This document shows, one piece after another, positions 48,725 through 57,122 of a stretch of 64,000 bases of DNA. Position 1 is the stretch's first letter. The number at the start of each line of letters is the position of its first letter. The stretch spans positions 1-64,000 of the forward strand of contig NZ_BJZV01000017.1 of NCBI RefSeq assembly GCF_007992215.1, in the 5' to 3' direction. A model generated the notes under the pieces. The model saw only the letters and a program-made list of their open reading frames with translations, was not told where the DNA came from and searched no databases. Both the position numbers and the translations under genes were made by a program. Origin of the DNA: Methylobacterium gnaphalii. GTDB lineage: Bacteria; Pseudomonadota; Alphaproteobacteria; Rhizobiales; Beijerinckiaceae.

Positions 48725-49924
48725 TCAGCGGGTCTCGGCCGAGGCCTGGTCGGCCTTCGGCGGGACGGCACGGACACGGTCGCCATCGCGCAGGAACGAA
48801 CCGGAGCGCGCGACCACGAACTCGCCGTTCGAGACGCCCGAGCTCAGCTCGGTGAAGCCCTCGGCGGAGAGACCGGTCGCGACCTTGCGGGAGCGGACCT
48901 GCCCGTCCTTGGCGACGAGCACGCTCGCGGTACCGTCTGCCGCGTAGAGCACGGCGGCGAGCGGCACGGCGACGCCCGTGCGGCGCGCAACTTCGACCTT
49001 GCCACGGGCGAAAGCGCCGATATGGAGGGCCTGATCGGCCTTGAGGGAGATGCGGACCTTCCCGAGCCGGGTCATCCGGTCGACTTCCGGGTAGATCCGG
49101 CGGATGCGGCCATCGAGGCTGTGGGTCTCGTCGATGTCGAGACGGGCGGGGTTGCCCTCCTTGAGGCGCGGCAGGGCCGTCTCCGGCACGTCGCCTTCCA
49201 GTTCGATCTCGCCGCGGGCGATGAGACGAAACAGCGGCTCGCCGACGGCGGTCGCGGTGGCACCGAGGCGGGCCGTGCGGCGGTTGACGATGCCGCCCTC
49301 GGGCGCGCGGATCTCGGTGCGCGCGCGGCGCAGGGCAATCTCGTTGGCCTGAGCCTTGGCGGTGGCCAGGTCGGCATTCGCCGAATCGAGGCCGCCCTTG
49401 GCGGCGGCGAGCCTGCCCTCGGCGGCCTGCGCGGCGGAAACCCGCTGCTCGAGGGTTACAGCGGTGGCGTTGCCGGTCTTGACCAGGGCCTGTGCGCGTT
49501 CCAGCGCCTGCTTGGCCTCGACGTTCGCGGCGTCGGCCTGCGTGATCTGGCTGCGCGCCTGGACGATGGCTGCCTCGGCGCGTGCGATCGCCGCCTTGTT
49601 CGAGGCCTCCTGCGTCTCGATCATCTCGGTGGACAGCCGGGCGAGCACCTGGCCCTTGGAGACCCGGTCGCCCTCTTCCACCAGAAGTTCGGTGATGCGC
49701 AGTCCCTCGACCTCCGGCGCCACCAGAATTTCGTCGCGCGGCACAAGGGTGCCTGTGACGACCGCCTGCTCGACGATTTCGCGGGTTTCGGCCGGCACGA
49801 CACTCACGGCGGGCAGCAGCGAGGCCGGGTCCGGCACGGAGGCCGGCTCGGCGGCGTGCGCGGCGATGTTGGCGCCAGCCAGAAGGACGGCTGTCAGCAG
49901 GGGAAGGAGTCTGATGTGGGTCAT
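48725..49924 (-). CDS. RND efflux periplasmic adaptor
   Basis: The product has 399 residues. A signal peptide (RLLPLLTAVLLAGANIAAHA) precedes a lipoyl/barrel-sandwich half motif (VEGLRITELLVEEGDRVSKGQVLARL), a long coiled-coil hairpin (about 95-190), its second half (RTEIRAPEGGIVNRRTARLG) and beta-barrel domains. It links the pump to an outer-membrane channel. A 22-bp inverted repeat sits 15 bp before the start and probably controls the operon. Confidence 0.92.
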   Translation of the reverse strand: MTHIRLLPLLTAVLLAGANIAAHAAEPASVPDPASLLPAVSVVPAETREIVEQAVVTGTLVPRDEILVAPEVEGLRITELLVEEGDRVSKGQVLARLSTEMIETQEASNKAAIARAEAAIVQARSQITQADAANVEAKQALERAQALVKTGNATAVTLEQRVSAAQAAEGRLAAAKGGLDSANADLATAKAQANEIALRRARTEIRAPEGGIVNRRTARLGATATAVGEPLFRLIARGEIELEGDVPETALPRLKEGNPARLDIDETHSLDGRIRRIYPEVDRMTRLGKVRISLKADQALHIGAFARGKVEVARRTGVAVPLAAVLYAADGTASVLVAKDGQVRSRKVATGLSAEGFTELSSGVSNGEFVVARSGSFLRDGDRVRAVPPKADQASAETR

Positions 49925-49938
49925 GTACACGCTTCGAT

Positions 49939-49960
49939 CATGGGCACGTGAGTGCCCATG
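49939..49960. promoter_or_regulatory. Operator-like inverted repeat of RND operon
   Basis: Perfect 9-bp arms CATGGGCAC (49939-49947) and GTGCCCATG (49952-49960) flank GTGA. It overlaps the expected leader or ribosome-binding region of the adaptor gene, a typical place for a TetR-type repressor; no such regulator is encoded next to it. Confidence 0.6.
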
Positions 49961-50134
49961 TGCCTCGTCCTGCTCCAGACCGGCGATTTCAAGGCGCGAC
50001 GGTGTCGGAGCTGGCCGTAAGAATGACCCTATCACGACAACGCTAACGTATCTCGCATCATGACGATGTTGCTGCGCAACTTGGACAAGCGTCGGGCGTT
50101 AGCCAGTCCAGATCGTTGAACATCCGGATGGTGC

Positions 50135-50320
50135 ATGATGAGCATTTTCCAGATCAAGCAGAAGACCAGCGGCGCCGTTCTCTGGACTGGCAGCGCGCAT
50201 GACGAGAAGACGGCGCTGGACGCAATGGCGCGGGATGCGGGTTATCCTGATTTCGCCTCGCTCCCCGATCAGCTGCGTGCCCGCGGCATCGAGGCATCGA
50301 AGCTCGACCTCATCTCATAG
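50135..50320 (+). CDS. Small conserved-looking hypothetical protein
   Basis: This encodes 61 residues: a beta hairpin-like start (MSIFQIKQKTSGAVLWTGSA), then a helix (EKTALDAMARDAGYPDF) and a second helix (LPDQLRARGIEASKL). It is soluble, without Cys. The composition is that of a real small protein, but I know no function. ATG 50135 and 50138 are both possible. It is divergent from the RND operon. Confidence 0.6.
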   Translation: MMSIFQIKQKTSGAVLWTGSAHDEKTALDAMARDAGYPDFASLPDQLRARGIEASKLDLIS

Positions 50321-50845
50321 TCGACCTACGGGTGTAGTGGACTGAGGAAGGCATCCTTCGCCGGATGGTGCCATCCTCGTCAGCCGAACGAATGCGCTAC
50401 GGGTTGAGATCAGTTTTTCAGCCGGCTTCGCTTGCCAACGCCCCGAATTCGGGCCTAGCATTCCCCTGTCGCTGCTCTGGACCTCGGCTTGGAGGGCGAT
50501 GAAATGGATCGGAGAAAGGAGGCTCGCGCATGCGTTACGCCGTTGTTCTCTCCACGCCGCGCACCGATGAAGGTGACGCGGACGATCCACCGAATGATAA
50601 CCGACAGGGATGAGGCTTTCGGGGGGGGGTTGAGCGCTGCCTTCAACGGACCCTTTGGGTTCGTAGCGGCGGCCCGATCCTGACGGGGAACCCTTGAACT
50701 CGAAAGCGTGGACCCTGCCAAAGGCCCGACCCTCGCACAGTCGGGCCTTTCTTATGCGCGGTCTCGCCGAGCTTCTCGATGATACCCTGGTGGTGGCGAG
50801 GGCGACGTTGTCGGGATTGAGCCGCACGCGGTGGTGTGGCGAGGC
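50321..50845. other. Long intergenic region with terminator and G9 run
   Basis: These 525 bp have no convincing gene. They contain a run of nine G (50621-50629) and, further on, the hairpin at 50720-50752. The part before that hairpin could encode a small RNA, but no promoter is evident. Confidence 0.4.
50720..50752 (+). terminator. Strong hairpin terminator
   Basis: An 11-bp perfect stem (AAAGGCCCGAC at 50720-50730, complement at 50740-50750) with a 9-nt loop is followed on the plus strand by CTT. It can also work on the minus strand after the fucA-like gene, 94 bp upstream of it. On the plus strand no gene precedes it for 400 bp. Confidence 0.7.
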
Positions 50846-51499
50846 TCACACCTTCGGCCGCGGTCCATAGCTCCTGAACTTCTCGACGTTGCGGGCGATC
50901 TCGTCGTCCGACAGCACGTGCGGCGTACCGATCTGCAGAGCCACTGCGTATTGTCGGCAAAGCGTCTCCAGCTCGACGGCGAGCCATAGCGCCTTCGAGA
51001 GACCGGGCCCCGTGGCGATCATGCCATGATTGGCGAGCAGGCAGCAGGCCCTCCCCTCCAGCGCTTCGAGCGCCAGCTCCGAGAGTTCCGGCGTGCCGAA
51101 GGTGGCGTAGCCGCTGCAGCGGATCGTCGGACCGCCGGCGGCCGCGATCATATAGTGGACCGCAGGGATATCCTGACGGCACATGGCGAAGGCGGTGCAG
51201 TGGATCGGATGCGCGTGGACGACAGCGTTCACGTCCGGTCGCCGCTCCAGGATGTCGCGGTGGATGCGCCACTCGCTCGATGGGACCAGTGGGTGGTCGA
51301 AGGAGCCGTCCATCTCAACGAAGACGACGTCGTCGGCGCTCATCTGCTCGTAGGGCAAACCGGACGGCGTGATCAGCAGGCCATCGCCCCAACGCACCGA
51401 GACGTTGCCGGACGTTCCGTGATTGATGCCGAGCCCGTTCATGGAACGGGCAGCGTCGACGATCGACTGGCGCACCGCGAACTCGGTGTGACGGGACAT
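50846..51499 (-). CDS. Class II aldolase (FucA-like)
   Basis: The product has 217 residues. NHGTSGNVSVRWGDGLLITPSG, SSEWRIHRDILERRPDVNAVVH, AHPIHCTAFA and LLANHGMIATG carry the conserved zinc His residues and phosphate-binding Gly/Ser of fuculose-1-phosphate-type aldolases. The true substrate may be another sugar phosphate. AGGAGG precedes ATG 51499. Confidence 0.88.
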   Translation of the reverse strand: MSRHTEFAVRQSIVDAARSMNGLGINHGTSGNVSVRWGDGLLITPSGLPYEQMSADDVVFVEMDGSFDHPLVPSSEWRIHRDILERRPDVNAVVHAHPIHCTAFAMCRQDIPAVHYMIAAAGGPTIRCSGYATFGTPELSELALEALEGRACCLLANHGMIATGPGLSKALWLAVELETLCRQYAVALQIGTPHVLSDDEIARNVEKFRSYGPRPKV

Positions 51500-51553
51500 G
51501 CTGGCCTCCTGCACGCCCGTCTTTGCCGACACAGGCCGGTCTGACAACCGGTC

Positions 51554-51649
51554 TCAGTGGCGTACGTCGGACTTCAGCATGTCGCTGCCGAAAGCAAATC
51601 CCGCGAAGGTCGCGGCTGCGAGAACGAACACGACCAGCTCCCCACCCAT
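51554..51649 (-). CDS. 31-residue single-pass membrane peptide
   Basis: The frame from ATG 51649 to TGA 51554 encodes MGGELVVFVLAAATFAGF, then AFGSDMLKSDVRH: one hydrophobic helix with a charged tail. GGAGCAGG stands just upstream. It lies before the fucA-like gene in the same direction (55 bp). Short membrane peptides are often missed; this one has a good start signal but no known relative. Confidence 0.45.
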   Translation of the reverse strand: MGGELVVFVLAAATFAGFAFGSDMLKSDVRH

Positions 51650-51828
51650 CACCTGCTCCGTCGCCGCCTGTATGAATGGTTAAGCTGTAAAGCCGCCGTG
51701 TGTTCCGCCCTCTCGTCGAATTCGTCTTTGACAAGCCTCAATGTTCGCTCCGCCATGTCACAAGCCGCGTACCCGCGCTTGACCTGGCCTTCTCCGGCAC
51801 CGACATCGGAGACTTCACAGGAGCGATC

Positions 51829-52011
51829 ATGGCGGGCCTCAAGGACAAGCGCGGCTTCATCGATAAGGACCGTCTGGACCTCTCCGAACGGAAGGCTGTC
51901 GAGTACTGGATGAAGCGCTGGGGCGTGACCCAGGATCAGATCACCGCCGCACATCGTAAGGTCGGCCGCATGACCAAGGACATCGCGGCCGAACTCGGCA
52001 AGAAGCGCTGA
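51829..52011 (+). CDS. DUF3606 protein
   Basis: The product has 60 residues; VEYWMKRWGVTQDQITAAHRKVG is the DUF3606 core, a small helical domain common in Rhizobiales, often near stress genes. AGGAG precedes ATG 51829. The next gene follows after 5 bp, so they are probably co-transcribed. Confidence 0.8.
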   Translation: MAGLKDKRGFIDKDRLDLSERKAVEYWMKRWGVTQDQITAAHRKVGRMTKDIAAELGKKR

Positions 52012-52016
52012 CCCGC

Positions 52017-52283
52017 ATGCCTCGCTACTTCTTTCACACCCATATCGACGACGACGTGATCGTCGACCCCGATGGCCGCGAGCTGGCGGATCCCGATGCG
52101 GCCTGGGCGGCGGCACGCGTGCTAGCCCTTCAGCTCCTCCAGGGCACAGACAGCGACCCAGCCCTGTTCCAGGCCGTTCTCTTCGTGACGGATGAGAGCG
52201 AGACCGTGGTGCTGGAATTCCCGCTATCCGAGGCGCTGGTGACCGAACCGCTGCCGCCGGACGGCGGTGAGACGCGCCACTGA
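52017..52283 (+). CDS. DUF6894-like small protein
   Basis: The product has 88 residues; PRYFFHTHIDDDVIVDPDGRELAD is the hallmark opening of the DUF6894 family, very abundant in Methylobacterium and Bradyrhizobium. It is followed by an Ala-rich helix and a strand pair (ETVVLEFPLSEAL). Function unknown. It forms a pair with the DUF3606 gene. Confidence 0.8.
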   Translation: MPRYFFHTHIDDDVIVDPDGRELADPDAAWAAARVLALQLLQGTDSDPALFQAVLFVTDESETVVLEFPLSEALVTEPLPPDGGETRH

Positions 52284-52439
52284 GCCGCTTGGCGAGAGGC
52301 CAGATCAGACCTGGAGCGTATTTCGGAACAAGCCGTGGAAGACTGGGTTTTTTGGCCACAACAGGCGTGATGTCTTCGGCGAAGCTTCTCCTGCCAAGGT
52401 GTCGCGTCTCCTGCTCGACATCACATGCGGGAGGCAGCC

Positions 52440-52943
52440 ATGGGTTTGTTCACGAAAGACATCAAAACGCTGGACGATCTCTTCGTCCATACGCTTCAGG
52501 ACATCTATTACGCCGAGAACCAGATCACCAAAGCTTTGCCGAAGATGATCGACAAGGCGACTGATCCGCAGCTCAAGCAGGGTTTCGAGACGCATCTTCG
52601 CGAGACCGAAGGCCAGATCAAGCGGCTTGAGCAGGTCTTCGAGATGCATGGGCACTCGCCGAAGGCGGTCACCTGCCCGGCGATCAACGGGATCATCGAG
52701 GAGGCCAACGAGCTGGCCGGCGACGTCGCGGACAAGGAGGTGCTCGATGCCGCCCTCCTCGCCTCGGCCCAGGCCGTCGAGCACTATGAGATCACGCGCT
52801 ACGGCACGCTGATCGCCTGGGCGAAGCGTCTCGGCCGCGACGACTGTGCCCAGGTGCTGTCGCAGAACCTCGAAGAGGAAAAGGCAACCGATCAGAAGCT
52901 CTCGGATCTCGCCGGCAGCCATGTGAACCGTCAGGCTGCCTAG
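52440..52943 (+). CDS. Ferritin-like DUF892 (YciE/YciF-type) protein
   Basis: The product has 167 residues predicted as a four-helix bundle: LDDLFVHTLQDIYYAENQI, GFETHLRETEGQIKRLEQVF, VLDAALLASAQAVEHYEI and CAQVLSQNLEEEKATDQKL. The Glu and His residues (YAENQ, ETEGQ, EHYE, EEEK) match the di-metal site of the family, which is linked to stress response. GGGAGG precedes ATG 52440. Confidence 0.9.
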   Translation: MGLFTKDIKTLDDLFVHTLQDIYYAENQITKALPKMIDKATDPQLKQGFETHLRETEGQIKRLEQVFEMHGHSPKAVTCPAINGIIEEANELAGDVADKEVLDAALLASAQAVEHYEITRYGTLIAWAKRLGRDDCAQVLSQNLEEEKATDQKLSDLAGSHVNRQAA

Positions 52944-53024
52944 AGAGCTTGCTGCCGGGCAGCGCGGAACACCCCTGCCGCCCGGCGGTTGGGGAGCACA
53001 TCCATCCTACGGAGTTTTGTCGTG

Positions 53025-53261
53025 ATGAAGCGCTCTCTCACCGGCCCGGCCCTCTTGCTTGCCCTCGCTGGTTTCGGCATCGCCGGCACGCCGGCTGAGG
53101 CCAAGGGCTGTCTCAAGGGTGCGGCTGCGGGCGGGATTGCCGGTCACATGGCCGGGCATGGCAAGGCGGGCGCGGCGGTCGGCTGCGCCGTCGGACATCA
53201 CCAGGCCAACAAGAAGGACAAGCAGCAGGGCGGCCAGCAGGGTCAGCCCCCGGGCCAATAG
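53025..53261 (+). CDS. Exported glycine-zipper-like protein
   Basis: The product has 78 residues with a signal peptide (LTGPALLLALAGFGIAG, cleavage near AEA-KG) followed by a Gly/Ala-rich stretch (GAAAGGIAGHMAGHGKAGAAVGCAVG, given only in part) and a Lys/Gln-rich tail. The Gly zipper suggests membrane association or oligomers. CGGAG stands upstream of ATG 53025. Confidence 0.65.
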   Translation: MKRSLTGPALLLALAGFGIAGTPAEAKGCLKGAAAGGIAGHMAGHGKAGAAVGCAVGHHQANKKDKQQGGQQGQPPGQ

Positions 53262-53460
53262 TGCTCATCGATAGGACGTAAATATCTGCATGAATCTCCG
53301 CGGGCCGGTGAATGCGTTCCACGCGGCCTGCGGAGATTCTGAGGCGCTGCCCAACAATCGTCGCGATTGACCAGTGAGTCTCGGCTCTTGCCGCCGCTGG
53401 ACGACGTTCTCGCCGATCCGGTCGGCTGCAGGGCGTAGAGTGTATGCAGGGAGCGTTGGA

Positions 53461-53799
53461 TTGGTGGAGATTGATATTCGGCAGAGCCGTCTCGACACGG
53501 TCAGTTCGCTGGCATCGACATTGGCCGATCAGTTGCTCACCGAAGGCCTCGCGAGTGGTGCGTTCTGCCCGGAGAAAGGTGAAGCGCTGGAGAAGGCCAC
53601 CCTGCTCCTCGAAGAATGCGACCACCCGGTTCCGGACATCGTCGCGAATGCTCTCGCGCAGTACCGTCACGACGATCTGCGCGGAAACGGGACGTCGGCC
53701 GCCGACGAAACAGCTGACGATGCTGGCCGCGTCACGGGTGGCGCCAAGGGCGCGTTCTTCCGGCTGATCCGTTCCGTGCGTCCGGCTGCCTTCGCCTGA
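53461..53799 (+). CDS. Hypothetical soluble protein
   Basis: The product has about 112 residues and probably starts at TTG 53461 or GTG 53464, since GGGAG lies 7-10 bp upstream and no ATG is available. The middle is helical and acidic (SSLASTLADQLLTEGLASG, then KATLLLEECDHPVPDIVANALAQY). No family is recognised. Confidence 0.5.
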   Translation: MVEIDIRQSRLDTVSSLASTLADQLLTEGLASGAFCPEKGEALEKATLLLEECDHPVPDIVANALAQYRHDDLRGNGTSAADETADDAGRVTGGAKGAFFRLIRSVRPAAFA

Positions 53800-53837
53800 G
53801 CGGCGAGGCCGGCGCTCTTTCCGAAAGCCCGTGCGGC

Positions 53838-53860
53838 CTGAGACCTGGCTTCGGTCTCAG
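53838..53860 (-). terminator. Hairpin at 3' end of lpdA
   Basis: An 8-bp stem CTGAGACC/GGTCTCAG with a 7-nt loop overlaps the lpdA stop. It has no T tract, so it may protect the mRNA end rather than terminate. Confidence 0.35.
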
Positions 53861-55278
53861 CTGTGGATCACCTTCCCATACGCATCGAGCACGCTCTCGT
53901 GCATCATCTCCGAGAGCGTGGGGTGCGGGAAGACCGTGTGCATCAGCTCTTCTTCGGTCGTCTCCAGGTTCATGGCGACGACGTAGCCCTGGATCAGCTC
54001 CGTTACCTCGGCGCCGACCATGTGCGCGCCGAGCAACTGGCCGGTCTTGGCGTCGAACACTGTCTTGATCAGCCCGTCCGGCTCGCCGAGCGCGATGGCC
54101 TTCCCGTTGCCCGCGAAGGGGAAACGGCCGACCTTCACCTCGAAACCCTGCTCCCGGGCCTTGGCCTCGGTGAGGCCCACGCTGGCGATCTGCGGCTGGC
54201 AATAGGTGCAGCCGGGAATCTTGCCCTTGTCCATCGGGTGGGTGGGAAGCCCCTTGATGGTCTCGATGCAGATCACGCCCTCGTGCTCGGCCTTGTGCGC
54301 CAGCATCGGTGGCCCGGCGACGTCGCCGATGGCGTAGATGCCGTCCACGTTGGTGCGGCCGAGTCCGTCGGTGACGACGATGCCGCGCTCGATCTTCACA
54401 CCGAGCTTTTCGAGCCCGAGATTCCCGACGTTGCCGACGACGCCGACCGCGGAGATCAGCTTTTCGGCCGTCAACTGCTGCGTCTTACCCTTGTCGTCCT
54501 CGACCGTGGCGGTGACGGCATTCGCACTCTTCTCAACCTTGGTGACCTTAGCGCCGGTGAGAATCTTGATGCCCTGCTTCTCGAAGCGCTTGCGGGCAAG
54601 GCCGGCGATCTCGCGATCCTCCACCGGCAGGATCTGTGGCAGCAGCTCGATCACCGTCACCTCGGCGCCCATGGTGCGGTAGAACGAGGCGAACTCGATA
54701 CCGATGGCGCCAGAGCCCATCACGAGCAGTGATTTCGGCATGCTCTCCGGGACCATGGCGTCGTAGTAGGTCCAGATCTGCTTCTTGTCGGGCTCGATAC
54801 CGGGCAGCGCGCGCGGGCGGGCACCTGTCGCGACGATGATGTGCCGGGCGCTGTAGCTGCCCGCGCCCTTGGCACCCTTCGGGGGCTCGGCGCGCTTGGT
54901 CTCTTTCACCGTGACCTTGCCGGGCGCGTCGATCGCGGCCTCGCCCCAGATCACGTCGACCTTGTTCTTCTTCAGCAGCATGCCGACGCCGCCATTCAGA
55001 CGGCCCGAGACGCCGCGCGAGCGCTTCACGATCGCCGCGGTATCGAAGCCGACGTCCTTGGCGGAAAGCCCGTAATCGCCGGCATTCTGCATATAGTGGT
55101 AGATCTCGGCCGAACGCAGCAGCGCCTTGGTCGGGATGCAGCCCCAGTTCAGGCAGATGCCGCCGAGATGCTCGCGGTCGACCACCGCCGTCTTGAAGCC
55201 GAGCTGTGCAGCGCGGATCGCCGTGACATAGCCGCCGGGTCCGGCACCGATGATGAGGACGTCGTAGGTCTCGGACAT
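53857..55278 (-). CDS. lpdA: Dihydrolipoyl dehydrogenase (E3)
   Basis: The product has 473 residues. GAGPGGYVTAIRAAQLG binds FAD, GGICLNWGCIPTKALL holds the redox disulfide, VMGSGAIGIEFASFY the NAD site, and the C-terminal HPTLSEMMHE the His-Glu pair. It reoxidises lipoyl groups of the pyruvate dehydrogenase complex, last gene of the operon. Confidence 0.97.
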   Translation of the reverse strand: MSETYDVLIIGAGPGGYVTAIRAAQLGFKTAVVDREHLGGICLNWGCIPTKALLRSAEIYHYMQNAGDYGLSAKDVGFDTAAIVKRSRGVSGRLNGGVGMLLKKNKVDVIWGEAAIDAPGKVTVKETKRAEPPKGAKGAGSYSARHIIVATGARPRALPGIEPDKKQIWTYYDAMVPESMPKSLLVMGSGAIGIEFASFYRTMGAEVTVIELLPQILPVEDREIAGLARKRFEKQGIKILTGAKVTKVEKSANAVTATVEDDKGKTQQLTAEKLISAVGVVGNVGNLGLEKLGVKIERGIVVTDGLGRTNVDGIYAIGDVAGPPMLAHKAEHEGVICIETIKGLPTHPMDKGKIPGCTYCQPQIASVGLTEAKAREQGFEVKVGRFPFAGNGKAIALGEPDGLIKTVFDAKTGQLLGAHMVGAEVTELIQGYVVAMNLETTEEELMHTVFPHPTLSEMMHESVLDAYGKVIHS

Positions 55279-55357
55279 TCAAGGCTCCGCCTTCTCTCCT
55301 TCCCCTTGCGGGGAGGAGTTGGAGGTCATTGTTCGTGGCTGATGCGGCTCTGCCAGG

Positions 55358-56761
55358 TCAGACGAGCATCCCCATCGGGCTCTCGATCAGCGTCTTGAAG
55401 GCCGACAGCAGTTCCGCGCCCAGTGCGCCGTCCATGACGCGGTGATCGCAGGACAGCGTCACCGTCATGACTTGCGCGACCACGGGCTGGTCGTCCTTGC
55501 CGACGATGATGCGCTTCTCGCCAGCACCGACCGCCAGGATCGAGGATTGCGGCGGATTGATCACCGCCGTGAAGTGCTTCATCCCGAACATGCCGAGATT
55601 GGACACGGAGGTGACGCCGCCCTGGTACTCCTCGGGCTTGAGCTTCTTGGCACGCGCGCGGGCCGCGAAATCCTTCATCTCGTTGGAGATGGTCGAGAGC
55701 GTCTTCTGGTCGGCCTTGCGGATCACCGGCGTGAACAACCCGCCGTCAATGGCGACCGCGACGCCGACCTCGGCATTGTTGAATTTCAGCACCCGGTCCT
55801 CGGCGAAGACCGCATTGGCATCCGGCACGCGCATCAGCGCGAGGCCCATCGCCTTGATGATGAAGTCGTTCACCGACAGCTTGAAGGCCGGCTTGCCGTC
55901 CTTGTCCTTGGCGGCGCTGTCGTTGAGCTGTGACCGCAGGGCGAGCAGGGCGTCGATCTGGCAGTCGACCGTGAGGAAGAAGTGCGGGGCAATCTGCATC
56001 GCCTCGGTGAGGCGGCGGGCTATCGTCTTGCGCATGCCGTCGAGCGGCACTTCCTCGTAAGCATCCTTGCTGAAAAAGCCGCGGACCTGATCGATGCCGA
56101 GCGGCTGCACGCCCCCTCCCCCGGAGGCCGGCTTGGCCGCGGGCGCCTTGGCTTCGGGAGCCGCTGCTGCCTCGGGCTTGGCCGGAGCCTTGCCCGTCCC
56201 GCTCTTGGCGGCCTCGCGCACGTCACGCTCGATGATGCGGCCGCGCGGGCCGGAGCCACTGATCGCCGAGAGGTCCAGGCCTTCCTGCGCGGCGATGCGG
56301 CGGGCGAGCGGTGAGGCGAAGATGCGCTCGCCCTCCGTGCGCGCCGCTGGCTCTCCCGAACGGGTCGCCACGGCGCCCTCGGGCGCCTCGTTCGCGCGGG
56401 CATAGGCAGGCTGAGCGGCCTCGTCGGGAGCCGTCTTGGGCTCGGGCGCGGCGGCGGGTGCCTCCGTTGCCTTCGGCGCATCGTCGCCGGAAGGCGCGCT
56501 CACGCTCTTGGGATCCTCGCCCTCTTCGGCGATCAGCGCGATCAGGTCGTTCACCGGCACGTCCGCCGTGCCCTCGGGCACGACGATCTTGGCGAGCACG
56601 CCCTCATCGACGGCCTCAACCTCCATGGTCGCCTTGTCGGTCTCGATCTCGGCGAGCACGTCGCCGGATTTGACCGCATCGCCCTCCTTCTTGAGCCATT
56701 TGGCGAGGTTGCCCTTCTCCATGGTCGGAGACAGGGCGGGCATCAGGACGTTGATCGGCAT
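55358..56761 (-). CDS. pdhC: Pyruvate dehydrogenase E2 (dihydrolipoamide acetyltransferase)
   Basis: The product has 467 residues: one lipoyl domain (lipoyl Lys in [15 protein letters not shown], about residue 43), Ala/Pro-rich linkers, a subunit-binding domain (ASPLARRIAAQEGLDLSAI, about 150-185), and a catalytic domain with the active-site DHRVMDGA near the end. It forms the core that transfers acetyl groups to CoA. Confidence 0.97.
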   Translation of the reverse strand: MPINVLMPALSPTMEKGNLAKWLKKEGDAVKSGDVLAEIETDKATMEVEAVDEGVLAKIVVPEGTADVPVNDLIALIAEEGEDPKSVSAPSGDDAPKATEAPAAAPEPKTAPDEAAQPAYARANEAPEGAVATRSGEPAARTEGERIFASPLARRIAAQEGLDLSAISGSGPRGRIIERDVREAAKSGTGKAPAKPEAAAAPEAKAPAAKPASGGGGVQPLGIDQVRGFFSKDAYEEVPLDGMRKTIARRLTEAMQIAPHFFLTVDCQIDALLALRSQLNDSAAKDKDGKPAFKLSVNDFIIKAMGLALMRVPDANAVFAEDRVLKFNNAEVGVAVAIDGGLFTPVIRKADQKTLSTISNEMKDFAARARAKKLKPEEYQGGVTSVSNLGMFGMKHFTAVINPPQSSILAVGAGEKRIIVGKDDQPVVAQVMTVTLSCDHRVMDGALGAELLSAFKTLIESPMGMLV

Positions 56762-56788
56762 CGCGTTTCCAGAGTCCCGTGCGGTCGG

Positions 56789-57064
56789 TCAGTTGAAGCT
56801 GTCCGGATCGAGGCTCTCGGCCTCCATCCCGGCGCGGATGCGCTCGAAGGCCTCGTCCTCGGACATGTCCGTCTCCAGCGCGTAGGTGCGCGCGGCTTGG
56901 CGGCCGAGGTCGATCAGCAGGCGGCCCCAGGTCGCTGGATCGTCGAAGGAGCGGCGGAGCGCGACGCTCACGGCACCGTCGACCACCGCGGCACGCAGCA
57001 CCTCGACGCCGCCGTGCTCGACGGCGTCCGGTGGTATGGCGAGTTCGGTGAATTCCTTGCTCAT
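56789..57064 (-). CDS. DUF5076 protein in pdh operon
   Basis: The product has 91 residues, acidic. EFTELAIPPDAVEHGGVEVLRA and the C-terminal ETDMSEDEAFERIRAGMEAE are typical of DUF5076, found between pdhB and pdhC in many Rhizobiales. The role is unknown; the fixed position suggests a function with the complex or its assembly. Confidence 0.85.
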   Translation of the reverse strand: MSKEFTELAIPPDAVEHGGVEVLRAAVVDGAVSVALRRSFDDPATWGRLLIDLGRQAARTYALETDMSEDEAFERIRAGMEAESLDPDSFN

Positions 57065-57122
57065 GACGCGCGGCCTCGTGTTCCGCCCCGAGGGAATAAG
57101 AGATGCCGGATCGCTGCCCGCA

